DNA of 64,000 nt from Acidobacteriota bacterium. GTDB taxonomy: Bacteria; Acidobacteriota; Vicinamibacteria; Fen-336. A program made the translations under genes and the position numbers. The stretch covers positions 1 through 64,000 of the forward strand of contig JAJDNS010000197.1 of the NCBI GenBank assembly GCA_022340585.1, read 5' to 3'. Positions within the stretch are counted from its first letter, which is position 1. Each line of letters starts with the position of its first letter. Below the pieces are notes generated by a model, which saw only the letters and a list, made by a program, of their open reading frames with translations, was not told the origin of the DNA and did no database searches. Shown one piece after another: positions 1 through 8,556 of this stretch.

Positions 1-145
1 CACCGAGGCCGCGGCGCGCCTCCAGCAAATGGGCGAGAGCGGCAAGATCGGCGACGCCCCCGCCGCCAGGGACGTGCTGGAGCGGGAGCTCGAGCTCTTG
101 CGGGACACGCTGTCCGCGCTCTTGGGGGCGGAGGAAGGCGACTGA
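1..145 (+). CDS. C-terminal end of an HPt-type phosphorelay protein (partial)
   Basis: The reading frame is open from base 2 and ends with TGA at 143-145, so only the last 47 residues are present. The segment is an amphipathic helix with the pattern AARLQQMGESG, a short turn, then VLERELELLRDTLSALL. This matches the last helical hairpin of histidine phosphotransfer (HPt) domains at the end of hybrid histidine kinases. The phosphorylatable histidine would lie upstream and is not visible. The gene converges on the receiver-domain gene at 188-1018, which could be its phosphorelay partner. The HPt assignment is inferred from a short helix pattern. Confidence 0.55.
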   Translation, partial: TEAAARLQQMGESGKIGDAPAARDVLERELELLRDTLSALLGAEEGD

Positions 146-152
146 GACTGGG

Positions 153-181
153 GTGGCCTGAATGCCTGGCATTCAGGCCAC
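153..181. terminator. Perfect 14-bp inverted repeat between convergent genes
   Basis: The arms 153-166 (GTGGCCTGAATGCC) and 168-181 are exact reverse complements around one base. They sit in the 42-bp gap between the stop codons of two convergent genes. No T-run flanks the stem, so this is a bidirectional-terminator candidate rather than a canonical intrinsic terminator. Confidence 0.6.
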
Positions 182-187
182 GGGGGG

Positions 188-1018
188 TCAGTCCAGGTAC
201 TTCACGAAAACGACCTCGTTGTGGGCCTCGTTGTAGAGGAGCTCATCGACCATCGCACGGGTGAGCACGAGGCCAAAACCTCCGGGGCGCAGGCCCATCT
301 CCTCCCTCACCGCCGCGTGCTCCATGGGGCTGTTCGGGGGATTGGAGACGGCAGCGTGGCTCAGGCCCTCGAAGCTGAAGCCGCCGCCCGGATCCGAGAT
401 GCGGTACAGCAGCATGCGCTTCGCGCGCAGGCAGGAGATGCGTACCGTCTGGTTGGGGTCGAGGTCGCCGCCCCACTCGATGGCGTTGTTCAGCAGCTCG
501 CGAAAGGCCTGCCCGACGCTGACCCGGACGTCCTCGGGCAGGTCCGCCTCGAGCTGTCCCAGCACGGCCTGGATCCGGGCGGCGGCCTGGCGGTCGCAGG
601 GAACAACCAGCTCGACCCAGTCGGGCTTGGCCGAGATCACCTCGATCGGTCGCTCCGGTCCCGCGTCGAGGACCTCGCGGATCAGGGCCGTGAGCTCCTT
701 CGGCTCGATGGGCTTCGTCACGTATCGGCAGGCCCGCTCCCGAAGCGCGCGCAGCAGGGTCTCCGGCGCATCGTCGGCCGTCATGACGACCACCTTCGGG
801 GGCGAGGGCTTTTCGCGCAGGCGGGCCATCACCTCGAGGCCGTCCATCCCCGGCATCCAGACGTCGAGCAGGACCAGGTCGAACGGCTCCCGATCCAGTC
901 GCTCCAGGGTGGAGGGCCCGTCCTCGGCGGTCTCGACCGAGAACCCGGCCGAGCCCAGCTGAAGCTGGATCAGGTGGCGGGTCGATCGATCGTCGTCGAC
1001 GACGAGGATCTTCTCCAC
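188..1018 (-). CDS. Response regulator receiver fused to an anti-sigma-type HATPase domain
   Basis: The product is 276 aa from a GTG start. A GAGGGAG ribosome site lies just upstream, and translation begins exactly at the receiver core EKILVVDDD. Residues 1-118 form a receiver domain with the acidic cluster Asp8-10, phospho-acceptor Asp52 (LLDVWMPGMDG), Thr80 and Lys102. Residues about 130-276 form a GHKL ATPase of the HATPase_c_2/RsbW type, with an N-box (FRELLNNAIEWGG), a G1 box (SDPGGGF) and a GFGL glycine loop. No His-kinase dimerisation domain is present. Proteins of this design usually control a partner-switch or anti-sigma circuit in response to phosphorylation. A longer upstream frame is open, but it lacks domain content. 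Confidence 0.85.
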   Translation of the reverse strand: MEKILVVDDDRSTRHLIQLQLGSAGFSVETAEDGPSTLERLDREPFDLVLLDVWMPGMDGLEVMARLREKPSPPKVVVMTADDAPETLLRALRERACRYVTKPIEPKELTALIREVLDAGPERPIEVISAKPDWVELVVPCDRQAAARIQAVLGQLEADLPEDVRVSVGQAFRELLNNAIEWGGDLDPNQTVRISCLRAKRMLLYRISDPGGGFSFEGLSHAAVSNPPNSPMEHAAVREEMGLRPGGFGLVLTRAMVDELLYNEAHNEVVFVKYLD

Positions 1019-1230
1019 GGCTCCCTCGACCAAGAGGCTGCACCCGTCTCCGCAGGAGAGGCGGGCAGCCGGCGCAGTGCGGACGAACCTGAGATGATGG
1101 GTCATCCTAGGTCGGCCGGCTTCCATCGTCAAGGGCCCGGCCGGGCCCGAGTGGACGAGGCCGCCCGCGCCCGGCACAATGGGGGTCAGACTGCGGGCGT
1201 CCGCAGCGCTTCAGGAGGGCTCCCAGCACC

Positions 1231-3057
1231 GTGCGAGTGATCCAGAACGTGACCGCCGTGGCCGTGGCCGTCAGCGCCGTGGCCTTCCTGAGCTGCCGGT
1301 CGGCAGCCCCCGAGGTCTCGCCCAATGTGGCGACCGGGCCCGAGGACACCCTGGCGCCCGTCGCGGAGGCCCCGGCGAGGCCGGAACCCCCGCCCCCCCC
1401 GCCGCCGCCCGTCGACGTGGAGCCCCTGGAGGCAATGGCCGATGCCTCCGTGGACGGGGACGACCTCGAGGACGACGGGGCGGACGAGGAGACGCGGGCA
1501 GGCGACCCCGACGCGATGCAGAAGTGGGCGCTGGAGCTGTGCCAGTCGGCGGAGCAGCTCCTGGACGAAGGCGACGTCGAAGGCGCCCTCTCCGCCGTCG
1601 ATCGGGCCTACGAGCTGATGCTGCAGCTGCCCGGAAACGGAGACGACAGCTACCTGCAGGCCAAGGAGGACATCCGCCTCCTCGTGGCCGACCTCATCAC
1701 CCGCCACTACCGCACCGGGCGGACCGCGGCCGCCCGGCCCACTGCCTCGTGGGACCTCGAGCTGCCCATGGTCGACAACCAGTACGTGCGGCGCGAGATC
1801 CAGAGCTTCACGACGAAGGAGCGCCAGCAGTTCATCGAAGGCTTCCGCCGCTCGGGGCTCTACCGCCCGATGATCCTCGCCAAGCTGGAGGAGGCGGGGC
1901 TCCCGAGCCAGCTGAGCTGGCTGCCCATGGTCGAGAGCTGGTTCAAGGTCCGGGCCTACTCGCGGGCGAGCGCGGTGGGCATGTGGCAGTTCATCTCCTC
2001 GACCGGCCTGCGCTACGGCATGAGCCGGGACGCCTGGGTGGACGAGCGGTTCCACCCCGAGAAGTCCACCGACGCCGCGATCGGATACCTCGCCGACCTC
2101 CACGGGATGTTCGGCGACTGGCCCAAGGCCCTGGCCGCCTACAACTGCGGGGAGGCCCGGGTGGCCCGCCTCCAGCGACGCTCCCAGACCGAGTACCTGG
2201 ACTTCTGGGACCTCTACGAGATGCTTCCGCGGGAGACGCGGCGCTACGTCCCGCGCCTGTTCGCCGCCATCGCGATCATCGAGGATCCGGAGAAGTACGG
2301 GATGATGCTCCCCGAGCCCGACCATCCCGTCGAGACGGCCACGATCACCGTGGAGAAGGCGGTCAAGCTCGAAGACCTCGACTCACTCCTGGGAGCGCCC
2401 AAGGGCACCCTCGCGGAGCTGAACCCCGAGCTTCGCTACAAGGGCACGCCGAAGCGCGCCTACGAGCTCACCGTACCGGCCGGGCGCGAGCAGACGCTGG
2501 TCGCCGGGATCGCCTCCATCCCCGAGTGGAAGCCGCCCCAGACCCAGTACGTGGTGCACCGCGTGCGCCGGGGGCAGACGCTCTCGGTGATCGCGCGACG
2601 CTACGGCAGCAGCGTCGGGGCCATCATGCGGACCAACAACCTCCGCAGCGCGAACCGCATCCGGGAGGGCCAGCGGCTGCGAATCCCGGTGCGCGGGTCC
2701 GGGGAGGTACGGCGCACGTCGCGCAGCGCCGTCGACGGCATCCACACCGTGCGACCGGGCGAGACCCTGGGGGGGATCGCCCGGGCCTACGGCACGACGG
2801 TCAGCCAGATCAAGAAGGACAACGGCCTGTCCTCGAACCTCATCCACCCCGGCCAGGGGCTGCGGGTGGGACCGGCCTCGAGCGGCCCCGCCACCGCGAG
2901 CAACGCCTCCGGGGGGAAGACCTACACGGTGAGGAGAGGCGACACCCCCGGAGGCATCGCCGACAAGCACGGTGTCGGCCTGTCGGCACTGCTCCGGGCC
3001 AATGGCCTCGGCCGGCGGAGCACGATCTACCCCGGCCAGGAGCTGGTGATTCCGTAG
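1231..3057 (+). CDS. mltD: MltD-like membrane-bound lytic murein transglycosylase with three LysM domains
   Basis: The product is 608 aa from a GTG start, with AGGAGGG at 1213-1219. The N-terminus looks like a lipoprotein signal, with Cys22 in FLSC. A proline run (residues 52-60) and an acidic linker follow. The SLT catalytic domain (about 185-370) has the catalytic glutamate Glu235 in LPMVESWF and the hallmark SAVGMWQF. Three LysM peptidoglycan-binding repeats lie at about 440-485, 502-547 and 563-608. The enzyme would cleave the MurNAc-GlcNAc bond, giving 1,6-anhydro ends, at the inner face of the outer membrane. E. coli MltD has two LysM domains, so this copy has one more. Confidence 0.92.
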   Translation: MRVIQNVTAVAVAVSAVAFLSCRSAAPEVSPNVATGPEDTLAPVAEAPARPEPPPPPPPPVDVEPLEAMADASVDGDDLEDDGADEETRAGDPDAMQKWALELCQSAEQLLDEGDVEGALSAVDRAYELMLQLPGNGDDSYLQAKEDIRLLVADLITRHYRTGRTAAARPTASWDLELPMVDNQYVRREIQSFTTKERQQFIEGFRRSGLYRPMILAKLEEAGLPSQLSWLPMVESWFKVRAYSRASAVGMWQFISSTGLRYGMSRDAWVDERFHPEKSTDAAIGYLADLHGMFGDWPKALAAYNCGEARVARLQRRSQTEYLDFWDLYEMLPRETRRYVPRLFAAIAIIEDPEKYGMMLPEPDHPVETATITVEKAVKLEDLDSLLGAPKGTLAELNPELRYKGTPKRAYELTVPAGREQTLVAGIASIPEWKPPQTQYVVHRVRRGQTLSVIARRYGSSVGAIMRTNNLRSANRIREGQRLRIPVRGSGEVRRTSRSAVDGIHTVRPGETLGGIARAYGTTVSQIKKDNGLSSNLIHPGQGLRVGPASSGPATASNASGGKTYTVRRGDTPGGIADKHGVGLSALLRANGLGRRSTIYPGQELVIP

Positions 3058-3059
3058 TC

Positions 3060-3143
3060 ATCCCGAGTCCGCGTCGTTGACACGTCGGACTCGGGATCCT
3101 CTCCCCTCAAATCCCGAGTCCCAGTCCGTTCACCTGGGGACTC
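3060..3143. terminator. Two hairpins between convergent genes
   Basis: The first hairpin pairs 3060-3071 (ATCCCGAGTCCG) perfectly with 3086-3097. The second pairs 3116-3124 (GAGTCCCAG) with 3134-3143, with one bulged G. The sequence ATCCCGAGTCC is repeated in both. They lie just after the transglycosylase stop codon and before the end of a convergent gene, which fits a bidirectional terminator without a T-tract. Confidence 0.55.
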
Positions 3144-3244
3144 CGTTCCTCACGTTCCGTTCCCTGGCGCGTCACTTCCATCCTTCCGCTCGCCGTGGCA
3201 GGCACGTCTCCGCGGCAGATCAGCGTCATACGAGCTTCGGAGCG

Positions 3245-3817
3245 CTACTCGGCGTCCTCGTCGAGGTCGAACATCATCCGGGCTTCGAGGGGCTTTTTGA
3301 GCCGCTTGTGCTCGAGGAGGTAGGCGATGACGAGGTTCTTGCCCCCCGGCATGAGGGTGTAGAGCGCGGTGATGCGGCCGCCGTCCTCCGACTTCTTCCG
3401 CAGGACCAGCTGGTCACCCTGCCACTCGATGGATGCCTTCAGCGTTCCCCCCAGCGGCCCCCGGCTGGCCGACTCCCGGCCGAAGTAGTAGATGGCGACC
3501 TCGTCTCCCAGCCCGGTCTTGAACTCCTTGTCGGTCTGCTCGATGGTCAGGTAGGCGGAGTCCGGGTCCTCCAGGACACTGAGCAGCCACTGGCGGATCC
3601 AGATCCGGACGATGTCCTTCTTGATGTCGCCCTGGGTGCTCTCGGGGCCCACCGACTCCTCGACGAGGGCCCGGAGGTCGTCGCTGCGCTCCGCGTTGAA
3701 GATCCAGACCCCGTTGAAGTCGGTCTGGCCCTCGGCCGGGGAGGCCGGGGCGGGGAGCAGGAAGCCCAGGACCGCGCCCAGGGCCAGAACTCGATAGACC
3801 GTCGTCTTTCGGCTCAT
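3245..3817 (-). CDS. Secreted hypothetical protein
   Basis: The product is 190 aa. The N-terminus is a clear Sec signal (SRKTT, then a hydrophobic stretch, with cleavage near SPAEG). The mature protein starts with FNGVWIFNAERSDD. This resembles the 'G.W.LN...S' opening of small lipocalin-like proteins common in Acidobacteria, but I cannot assign a family firmly. Later parts are beta-rich (YYFGRES, GGTLKASIEWQGDQLVLR, ALYTLMPGGKNLVIAYLLEHKR), which suggests a barrel that binds a ligand. The C-terminus is acidic (DLDEDAE). No ribosome site precedes the ATG. Instead a TATCCT box lies 7 nt upstream, so the transcript may be leaderless. Confidence 0.7.
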   Translation of the reverse strand: MSRKTTVYRVLALGAVLGFLLPAPASPAEGQTDFNGVWIFNAERSDDLRALVEESVGPESTQGDIKKDIVRIWIRQWLLSVLEDPDSAYLTIEQTDKEFKTGLGDEVAIYYFGRESASRGPLGGTLKASIEWQGDQLVLRKKSEDGGRITALYTLMPGGKNLVIAYLLEHKRLKKPLEARMMFDLDEDAE

Positions 3818-3824
3818 GAGATCG

Positions 3825-3830
3825 AGGATA
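3825..3830 (-). promoter_or_regulatory. Candidate -10 box (TATCCT), leaderless start
   Basis: Read on the minus strand, TATCCT is followed by 7 nt and then the ATG at 3817. Transcription would begin at or next to the start codon. No Shine-Dalgarno sequence is present. It is one of four similar cases in the window. Confidence 0.4.
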
Positions 3831-3978
3831 CCCCGAGTCCTGACCGGGCACCACCGCCTCGACTCGAAGGCCTCTCGAGCACCGGGGCTGGAGCGCTGGA
3901 GCTGGCAGACTTCGTGCTTGTCCCTCTTGTCCAGGGTAGACGTACGCAGAACTTTCGCTCCCCCGGAAGGAACCGATC

Positions 3979-5115
3979 ATGAGCAAGTACCGCATCGCGT
4001 GGCTTCCCGGCGACGGGATTGGCGTGGAGGTCATGGAGGCCGCTCGCATCGTCCTCGACGCGCTGGAGTTGGAGGCCGAGTACGTCCACGGCGACATCGG
4101 CTGGGAGTTCTGGTGCCAGGAGGGCGACGCCCTCCCCCCCCGTACCGTGGACCTTCTCGAGAGCGTGGATGCCGCACTCTTCGGCGCCATCACCTCGAAG
4201 CCGGTGAAGGCCGCCGCCGCGGAGCTGGACCCGGGGCTCCAGGGCCAGGGGCTCAGCTACCGCTCGCCCATCGTCCGGATGAGGCAGCTCTTCGACCTCT
4301 TCGTGTGCCTCCGGCCCTGCAAGGCCTACACCGGGAGCCCGCTGAACTACCGCGAGGGAATCGACCTCGTGGTCTTCCGGGAGAACACCGAAGACCTCTA
4401 CTCCGGGGTCGAGTTCTCGCCGGTGCCCCCCGAGCTCGCGAGCACGTTGAGGGCGCTGGCCAGGCCCTTCGACCGCTTCGCCTCTCTCGAGAGCGACGCC
4501 TACGCGATCTCCTGCAAGATCAACACGAAGGTGGGCTCGGAGCGGATCGTGCGGGCGGCCTTCGAGTTCGCCAGGAGCCACGGTCGCAAGAAGGTGACGG
4601 TGGTTCACAAGGCCAACGTGGTGCGGGCCACCGACGGTCTCTTCCTGGAGCAGGCGAAGGAGGTGGCGAAGGACTTCCCCGACATCGAGTGCGACAACGC
4701 GAACATCGACGCGATGGGGATGTGGCTCATCAAGGACCCGTTCAACTACGACGTCCTCGTGGCCCCGAATCTCTACGGGGACATCATCTCGGACCTGTGT
4801 GCCCAGATGGTGGGCGGTCTCGGCTTCGGCTGCTCGGGCAACATCGGGGAGAAGCTGGCGGTCTTCGAGCCGACCCACGGCTCTGCCCCGAAGCACGCGG
4901 GGAAGTACAGGGCGAACCCGATCGCCACGATCCTGGCCGCCAAGATGATGCTCGACTGGCTCGGCGAGACGGACAAGGCGGCGCGCCTCGAGCGAGCCAC
5001 CGCGGACGTCATCGAAGAGGGCCGGATTCGCACCTACGACATGGGTGGCCGCGCGAGCACCATGGACATGGGGAAGGCCGTCGCCGACCGGATGCCGGTC
5101 GCGAACCTCTCGTGA
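3979..5115 (+). CDS. Isocitrate/isopropylmalate-family beta-decarboxylating dehydrogenase
   Basis: The product is 378 aa, preceded by GGAAGGAACC. The family oxidises and decarboxylates 2-hydroxy-3-carboxylates with NAD(P)+. Visible signatures are the N-terminal LPGDGIG, the substrate helix SPIVRMRQLFDLFVCLRP, the RENTEDLYSGVE loop and the cofactor motif EPTHGSAPKHAGK..ANP. The YRSPIVRMR helix and RENTED loop look more like isocitrate, homoisocitrate or methylmalate dehydrogenases than classical LeuB. It is the first gene of a five-gene operon, with 8 nt to the lyase. In that context a 3-methylmalate- or isocitrate-like substrate is plausible, but specificity cannot be read from sequence alone. 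Confidence 0.88.
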   Translation: MSKYRIAWLPGDGIGVEVMEAARIVLDALELEAEYVHGDIGWEFWCQEGDALPPRTVDLLESVDAALFGAITSKPVKAAAAELDPGLQGQGLSYRSPIVRMRQLFDLFVCLRPCKAYTGSPLNYREGIDLVVFRENTEDLYSGVEFSPVPPELASTLRALARPFDRFASLESDAYAISCKINTKVGSERIVRAAFEFARSHGRKKVTVVHKANVVRATDGLFLEQAKEVAKDFPDIECDNANIDAMGMWLIKDPFNYDVLVAPNLYGDIISDLCAQMVGGLGFGCSGNIGEKLAVFEPTHGSAPKHAGKYRANPIATILAAKMMLDWLGETDKAARLERATADVIEEGRIRTYDMGGRASTMDMGKAVADRMPVANLS

Positions 5116-5123
5116 GCCCGGCG

Positions 5124-6050
5124 ATGAGCTCCGTCGTCCTCCACGAGGTCGGGCTGCGGGACGGACTGCAGATGGAGACGCAGGTCGTCCCCACCGAGCA
5201 GAAGATCGCCTGGATCGAGGCCCTCCTGCCCAGCGGCGTGGACATCGTCCAGCTCGGCTCCTTCGTCCACCCGGTGAAGGTGCCCCAGATGGCGGACACC
5301 GACCGCCTCTTCGAGCACTTCACCGGACCCGGACGCAAGCCCGACACCGTGACGCTCTCGGGCCTCGTCCTCAACGAGAAGGGGCTGGAGCGGGGCCTGG
5401 CCTGCGGCGTCGAGATGTTCTGCATGGGGGTCTCGGCCTCCGAGACCCACAGCATGAAGAACACCCGGATGAGCGTCGAGGAGGCGACCCGCCGCGTCGT
5501 TGCCATGGCCAGGGACGCCCTGGAGGCCGGGAAGAAGGTCCAGGTCTCGGTGCAGTCCGCCTTCGGCTGTGGCTACGAGGGCCCGGTGTCCCGGGAGCAG
5601 GTCCTCCGGATCGTGGGTGTGTTCCTCGACTCCGGGCTCCGCAGCATCAGCCTGGCCGACACCGCCGGACACGCCGACCCCGACGCCGTGGAGGCGCTGT
5701 ACTCCGAGGTGCTGGACCTCGCCGACGACATCGAATGCGCCTGCCACTTCCACAACACCTACGGCCTGGCCCTGGCCAACTGCTACGCCGCCCGGCGCGT
5801 GGGCGTGACCTCGTTCGAGGGATCGCTGGCCGGGCTCGGGGGTTGCCCGTTCACCGCGGTGGCGGGGGGCAACACCTGCACCGAGGACCTGGTGCACGCG
5901 CTCCAGCAGTCCGGGCAACGCTCCGACGTGCGCCTGGGCACCCTGATCGAGATCGCCCGCGACATCGCCCGCTTCTTCGACCGCGACCTGCCAGGCGCGG
6001 TCCACCGCACCGGCCCGATTCCCGAGGCCGAGCCCGCCCACGAGGGATGA
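5124..6050 (+). CDS. HMG-CoA lyase-family enzyme, possible (R)-citramalyl-CoA lyase
   Basis: The product is 308 aa. It starts at ATG 5124, eight bases after the dehydrogenase stop, although the same frame is open further upstream through that gene. The TIM-barrel lyase signatures are HEVGLRDGLQ near the N-terminus (catalytic Arg-Asp), the metal-binding FHNTYGLALAN, and GLGGCPF...GGNTCTEDLV with the mobile-loop catalytic cysteine. Family members cleave HMG-CoA to acetoacetate plus acetyl-CoA. A branch cleaves citramalyl-CoA to pyruvate plus acetyl-CoA. The neighbouring CoA-transferase and aconitase-type hydratase favour the citramalyl-CoA reading. No leucine-degradation genes are nearby to support the HMG-CoA role. 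Confidence 0.85.
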   Translation: MSSVVLHEVGLRDGLQMETQVVPTEQKIAWIEALLPSGVDIVQLGSFVHPVKVPQMADTDRLFEHFTGPGRKPDTVTLSGLVLNEKGLERGLACGVEMFCMGVSASETHSMKNTRMSVEEATRRVVAMARDALEAGKKVQVSVQSAFGCGYEGPVSREQVLRIVGVFLDSGLRSISLADTAGHADPDAVEALYSEVLDLADDIECACHFHNTYGLALANCYAARRVGVTSFEGSLAGLGGCPFTAVAGGNTCTEDLVHALQQSGQRSDVRLGTLIEIARDIARFFDRDLPGAVHRTGPIPEAEPAHEG

Positions 6051-6054
6051 CGCC

Positions 6055-7251
6055 ATGCCCGCCGCCCTGTCCGGAGTCCGGGTCCTCGACCTGACCAACG
6101 TCCTCTCCGGTCCCTTCTGCACCCTTCAGCTCGCCCTCCTCGGGGCCGATGTCGTCAAGATCGAGAACCCGAAGGGAGGCGATCTCGCCCGCAAGCTCGG
6201 GAACGTCCCCGAGTACAACCAGCAGCTCCGGGGCACGAGCTTTCTCGCCCAGAACTCCAACAAGAAGTCGGTGACGTTGAACCTCAAGGAGGAGGAGGGC
6301 AAGGAGATCTTCCGCCGGCTCGTGAAGGGCGCCGACGTGGTGGTGGAGAACTTCCGCCCCGGCGTCATGGCTCGCCTCGGGCTGGGCTTCGAGGTCCTGG
6401 CCGAGATCAACCCGCGCCTCGTCTACTGCGGCATATCCGGCTTCGGCCAGACCGGGCCCGACGCGAGCAAGCCCGCCTACGACCAGATCATCCAGGGCCT
6501 GAGCGGGGTCATGGACATAGGCGGCGACGAGCGACTCCACCCGCTGCGCGTCGGCTTCCCGGTGTGCGACACGGTGGGGGGCCTCAACGCCGCCTTCGCC
6601 ATCCTGGCCGCGCTGTATCACCGGGAGAAGACCGGCGCGGGACAGGAGATCGACGTGGCCCTCCTGGATTCGATCATGCCTCTCATGGGCTGGGTGGCCG
6701 CGAACCTCCTGATCGGGGGCCAGGACCCGGTGCCCATGGGCAACGACAACTTCACCGCCGCCCCCTCCGGCAGCTTCGTCACGAGGGACGGCCACATCAA
6801 CATCGCCGCCAACAAGCAGGAGCAGTGGGAGGCCCTCACCGAGATCGTCGGAGTGGAGGAGCTCAAGACCGACCCCCGCTTCCAGGAGCGCGACGAGCGC
6901 AAGAAGAACCGCAAGGCCCTCACGCCACTCCTGGAGGAGAAGCTCCGGACCCGGCCCACCGCCGAGTGGGTCGAGGCCCTGAACGCCCGCGGAGTCCCCT
7001 CGGGCGACATCCTGCCCCTGGGTGCGGCCCTCGATCAGCCCCAGGTCCGGCACCGGGGGACCCTCCAGAAGGTGGACGTCGACGGCATCGGAGAGGTGAA
7101 GCTCTTCGGTCTTTCCGCCCGGCTCGAGGGCAGCCCGGGGGGCATCACGTCACCCCCACCCCGCCTCGGGGAGCACACCGGGGAGGTCCTGGCGGGACTG
7201 GGCTACACTCGGGACCAGGTGGCCGCCCTGCGCGAGAAAGGCGTCGTGTGA
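6055..7251 (+). CDS. Family III (CaiB/BaiF) CoA-transferase
   Basis: The product is 398 aa, starting 4 nt after the lyase stop. The N-terminal signature GVRVLDLTNVLSGPFCTLQLALLGADVVKIE is followed by ENFRPGVMARLGLG and YCGISGFGQTGP. The expected catalytic aspartate is in GFPVCDTVGG, and the DVALLDS segment of the interlocked-dimer fold is present. The family moves CoA between carboxylic acids through an aspartyl-CoA anhydride. In this operon it would activate the substrate of the adjacent lyase, for example succinyl-CoA plus citramalate giving citramalyl-CoA. Donor and acceptor are inferred from context. Confidence 0.88.
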   Translation: MPAALSGVRVLDLTNVLSGPFCTLQLALLGADVVKIENPKGGDLARKLGNVPEYNQQLRGTSFLAQNSNKKSVTLNLKEEEGKEIFRRLVKGADVVVENFRPGVMARLGLGFEVLAEINPRLVYCGISGFGQTGPDASKPAYDQIIQGLSGVMDIGGDERLHPLRVGFPVCDTVGGLNAAFAILAALYHREKTGAGQEIDVALLDSIMPLMGWVAANLLIGGQDPVPMGNDNFTAAPSGSFVTRDGHINIAANKQEQWEALTEIVGVEELKTDPRFQERDERKKNRKALTPLLEEKLRTRPTAEWVEALNARGVPSGDILPLGAALDQPQVRHRGTLQKVDVDGIGEVKLFGLSARLEGSPGGITSPPPRLGEHTGEVLAGLGYTRDQVAALREKGVV

Positions 7252-7264
7252 CAAGGAGAGGCCG

Positions 7265-8554
7265 ATGGGTATGACCGTCGTCGAGAAGATCCTGGCCCGG
7301 GCCGCGGGACGGGCCGACGTGTCGGCCGGAGAGGTCGTCGAGCCGGCCGTGGATCTCGCCATGTCCCACGAGAACGCGGCGCTGGTGATCAACCAGTTCC
7401 TCGCGGTGTTCGCGGGGACGGGCCTCGAGCCGAGGATCTGGGACCCCTCGAAGGTCGCCATCGTCTTCGACCACCGCGTTCCGGCGGAGTCGCCCAAGAC
7501 CGCCAGCAACCAGAAGAAGGTGCGCGAGTTCGTGGCGGAGCAGGGCATCACCCGCTTCCACGACATCCGGGGCGACGAGGGTGGGATCTGCCACCAGATC
7601 CTCCCCGAGAACGGCTACGTCCGGCCCGGGGCGGTGGTGGTGGGCACCGACTCCCACACCACGAGCCACGGCGCGCTGAACGCCTTCTCCTTCGGCATCG
7701 GCGCCACCGAGATGGCCAGCGTCTGGTCGCTGGGCGTGGTCCTGAACGTCGAGGTGCCGGGGACCATCAAGGTGGAGGTGAGCGGCCGGTTCCCCGCGGG
7801 CGTGGGCCCCAAGGACCTGATCCTCCACCTCGTGGGCCGGCTGACGGCCAATGGCGCCAACTTCCGGGTCATCGAGCTCCACGGCGAGACCATCCGGGCC
7901 ATGTCCACCTCCGGGCGCCTCACCCTGTGCAACATGACGGTGGAGGCCGGCGCCACCTCGGGTGTGGTCCCCGGCGACGAGGAGACCGTGCGCTACCTGC
8001 GCGAGGAGGCCGGCGTCTCCGGCGAGATCGACCTCGTCCACCCCGACTCCGACGCGACCTACGAGCGGACGATCGGGATCGACGTCTCGAGCCTCGAGCC
8101 CCAGATCGCCTGCCCCCACACCGTCGACAACGTCAAGCCGGTGGCCACGGTCTCGGGAACGAAGGTCGACCAGGTCGTCATCGGCTCCTGCACCAACGGC
8201 CGTCTCGACGACATCGCCGTCGCCGCGACCACGCTCCGGGGCAAGAAGGTGGCTCGCGGGACGCGCATGCTCGTCTTCCCCGCGTCCGGCCGGATCTTCC
8301 AGGAGGCCCTCGAGAAGGGCTACGTCTCCGACCTCATGAGAGCGGGCGCGGTGGTCATGAACTCCGGCTGCGGTCCCTGCCTCGGCGTCCACGAGGGCGC
8401 CCTCGGCGACGGCGAGGTGGCGCTCTCGACCACCAATCGCAACTTCAAGGGCCGCATGGGCAACCCGAAGGGCGAGGTCTACCTCTGCTCGCCCGAGGTC
8501 GCGGCCGCCTCAGCCCTCACCGGTGAGATCACCGACCCGCGGAAGGGAGCTTGA
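7265..8554 (+). CDS. Aconitase-family hydro-lyase large subunit (LeuC/HacA type)
   Basis: The product is 429 aa, preceded by AAGGAGAGG. The fold isomerises 2- and 3-hydroxy tricarboxylic or dicarboxylic acids with a [4Fe-4S] cluster. Cluster cysteines appear in GSCTNGRLDDI and NSGCGPCLGVHEG. The active-site segments VVGTDSHTTSHGALN and FDHRVPAES are present. Its length and sequence match the short two-subunit 'archaeal' LeuC/HacA group rather than the roughly 465-aa E. coli LeuC. The partner small subunit follows after 2 nt. Candidate substrates are citramalate/3-methylmalate, isopropylmalate, homocitrate and dimethylmalate. Confidence 0.9.
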   Translation: MGMTVVEKILARAAGRADVSAGEVVEPAVDLAMSHENAALVINQFLAVFAGTGLEPRIWDPSKVAIVFDHRVPAESPKTASNQKKVREFVAEQGITRFHDIRGDEGGICHQILPENGYVRPGAVVVGTDSHTTSHGALNAFSFGIGATEMASVWSLGVVLNVEVPGTIKVEVSGRFPAGVGPKDLILHLVGRLTANGANFRVIELHGETIRAMSTSGRLTLCNMTVEAGATSGVVPGDEETVRYLREEAGVSGEIDLVHPDSDATYERTIGIDVSSLEPQIACPHTVDNVKPVATVSGTKVDQVVIGSCTNGRLDDIAVAATTLRGKKVARGTRMLVFPASGRIFQEALEKGYVSDLMRAGAVVMNSGCGPCLGVHEGALGDGEVALSTTNRNFKGRMGNPKGEVYLCSPEVAAASALTGEITDPRKGA

Positions 8555-8556
8555 CC

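Noticed and set aside
3816-5123. N-terminal extension of the lyase frame through the dehydrogenase gene
   Set aside because: The upstream part is an out-of-frame reading of the dehydrogenase. The lyase signature starts just after ATG 5124.
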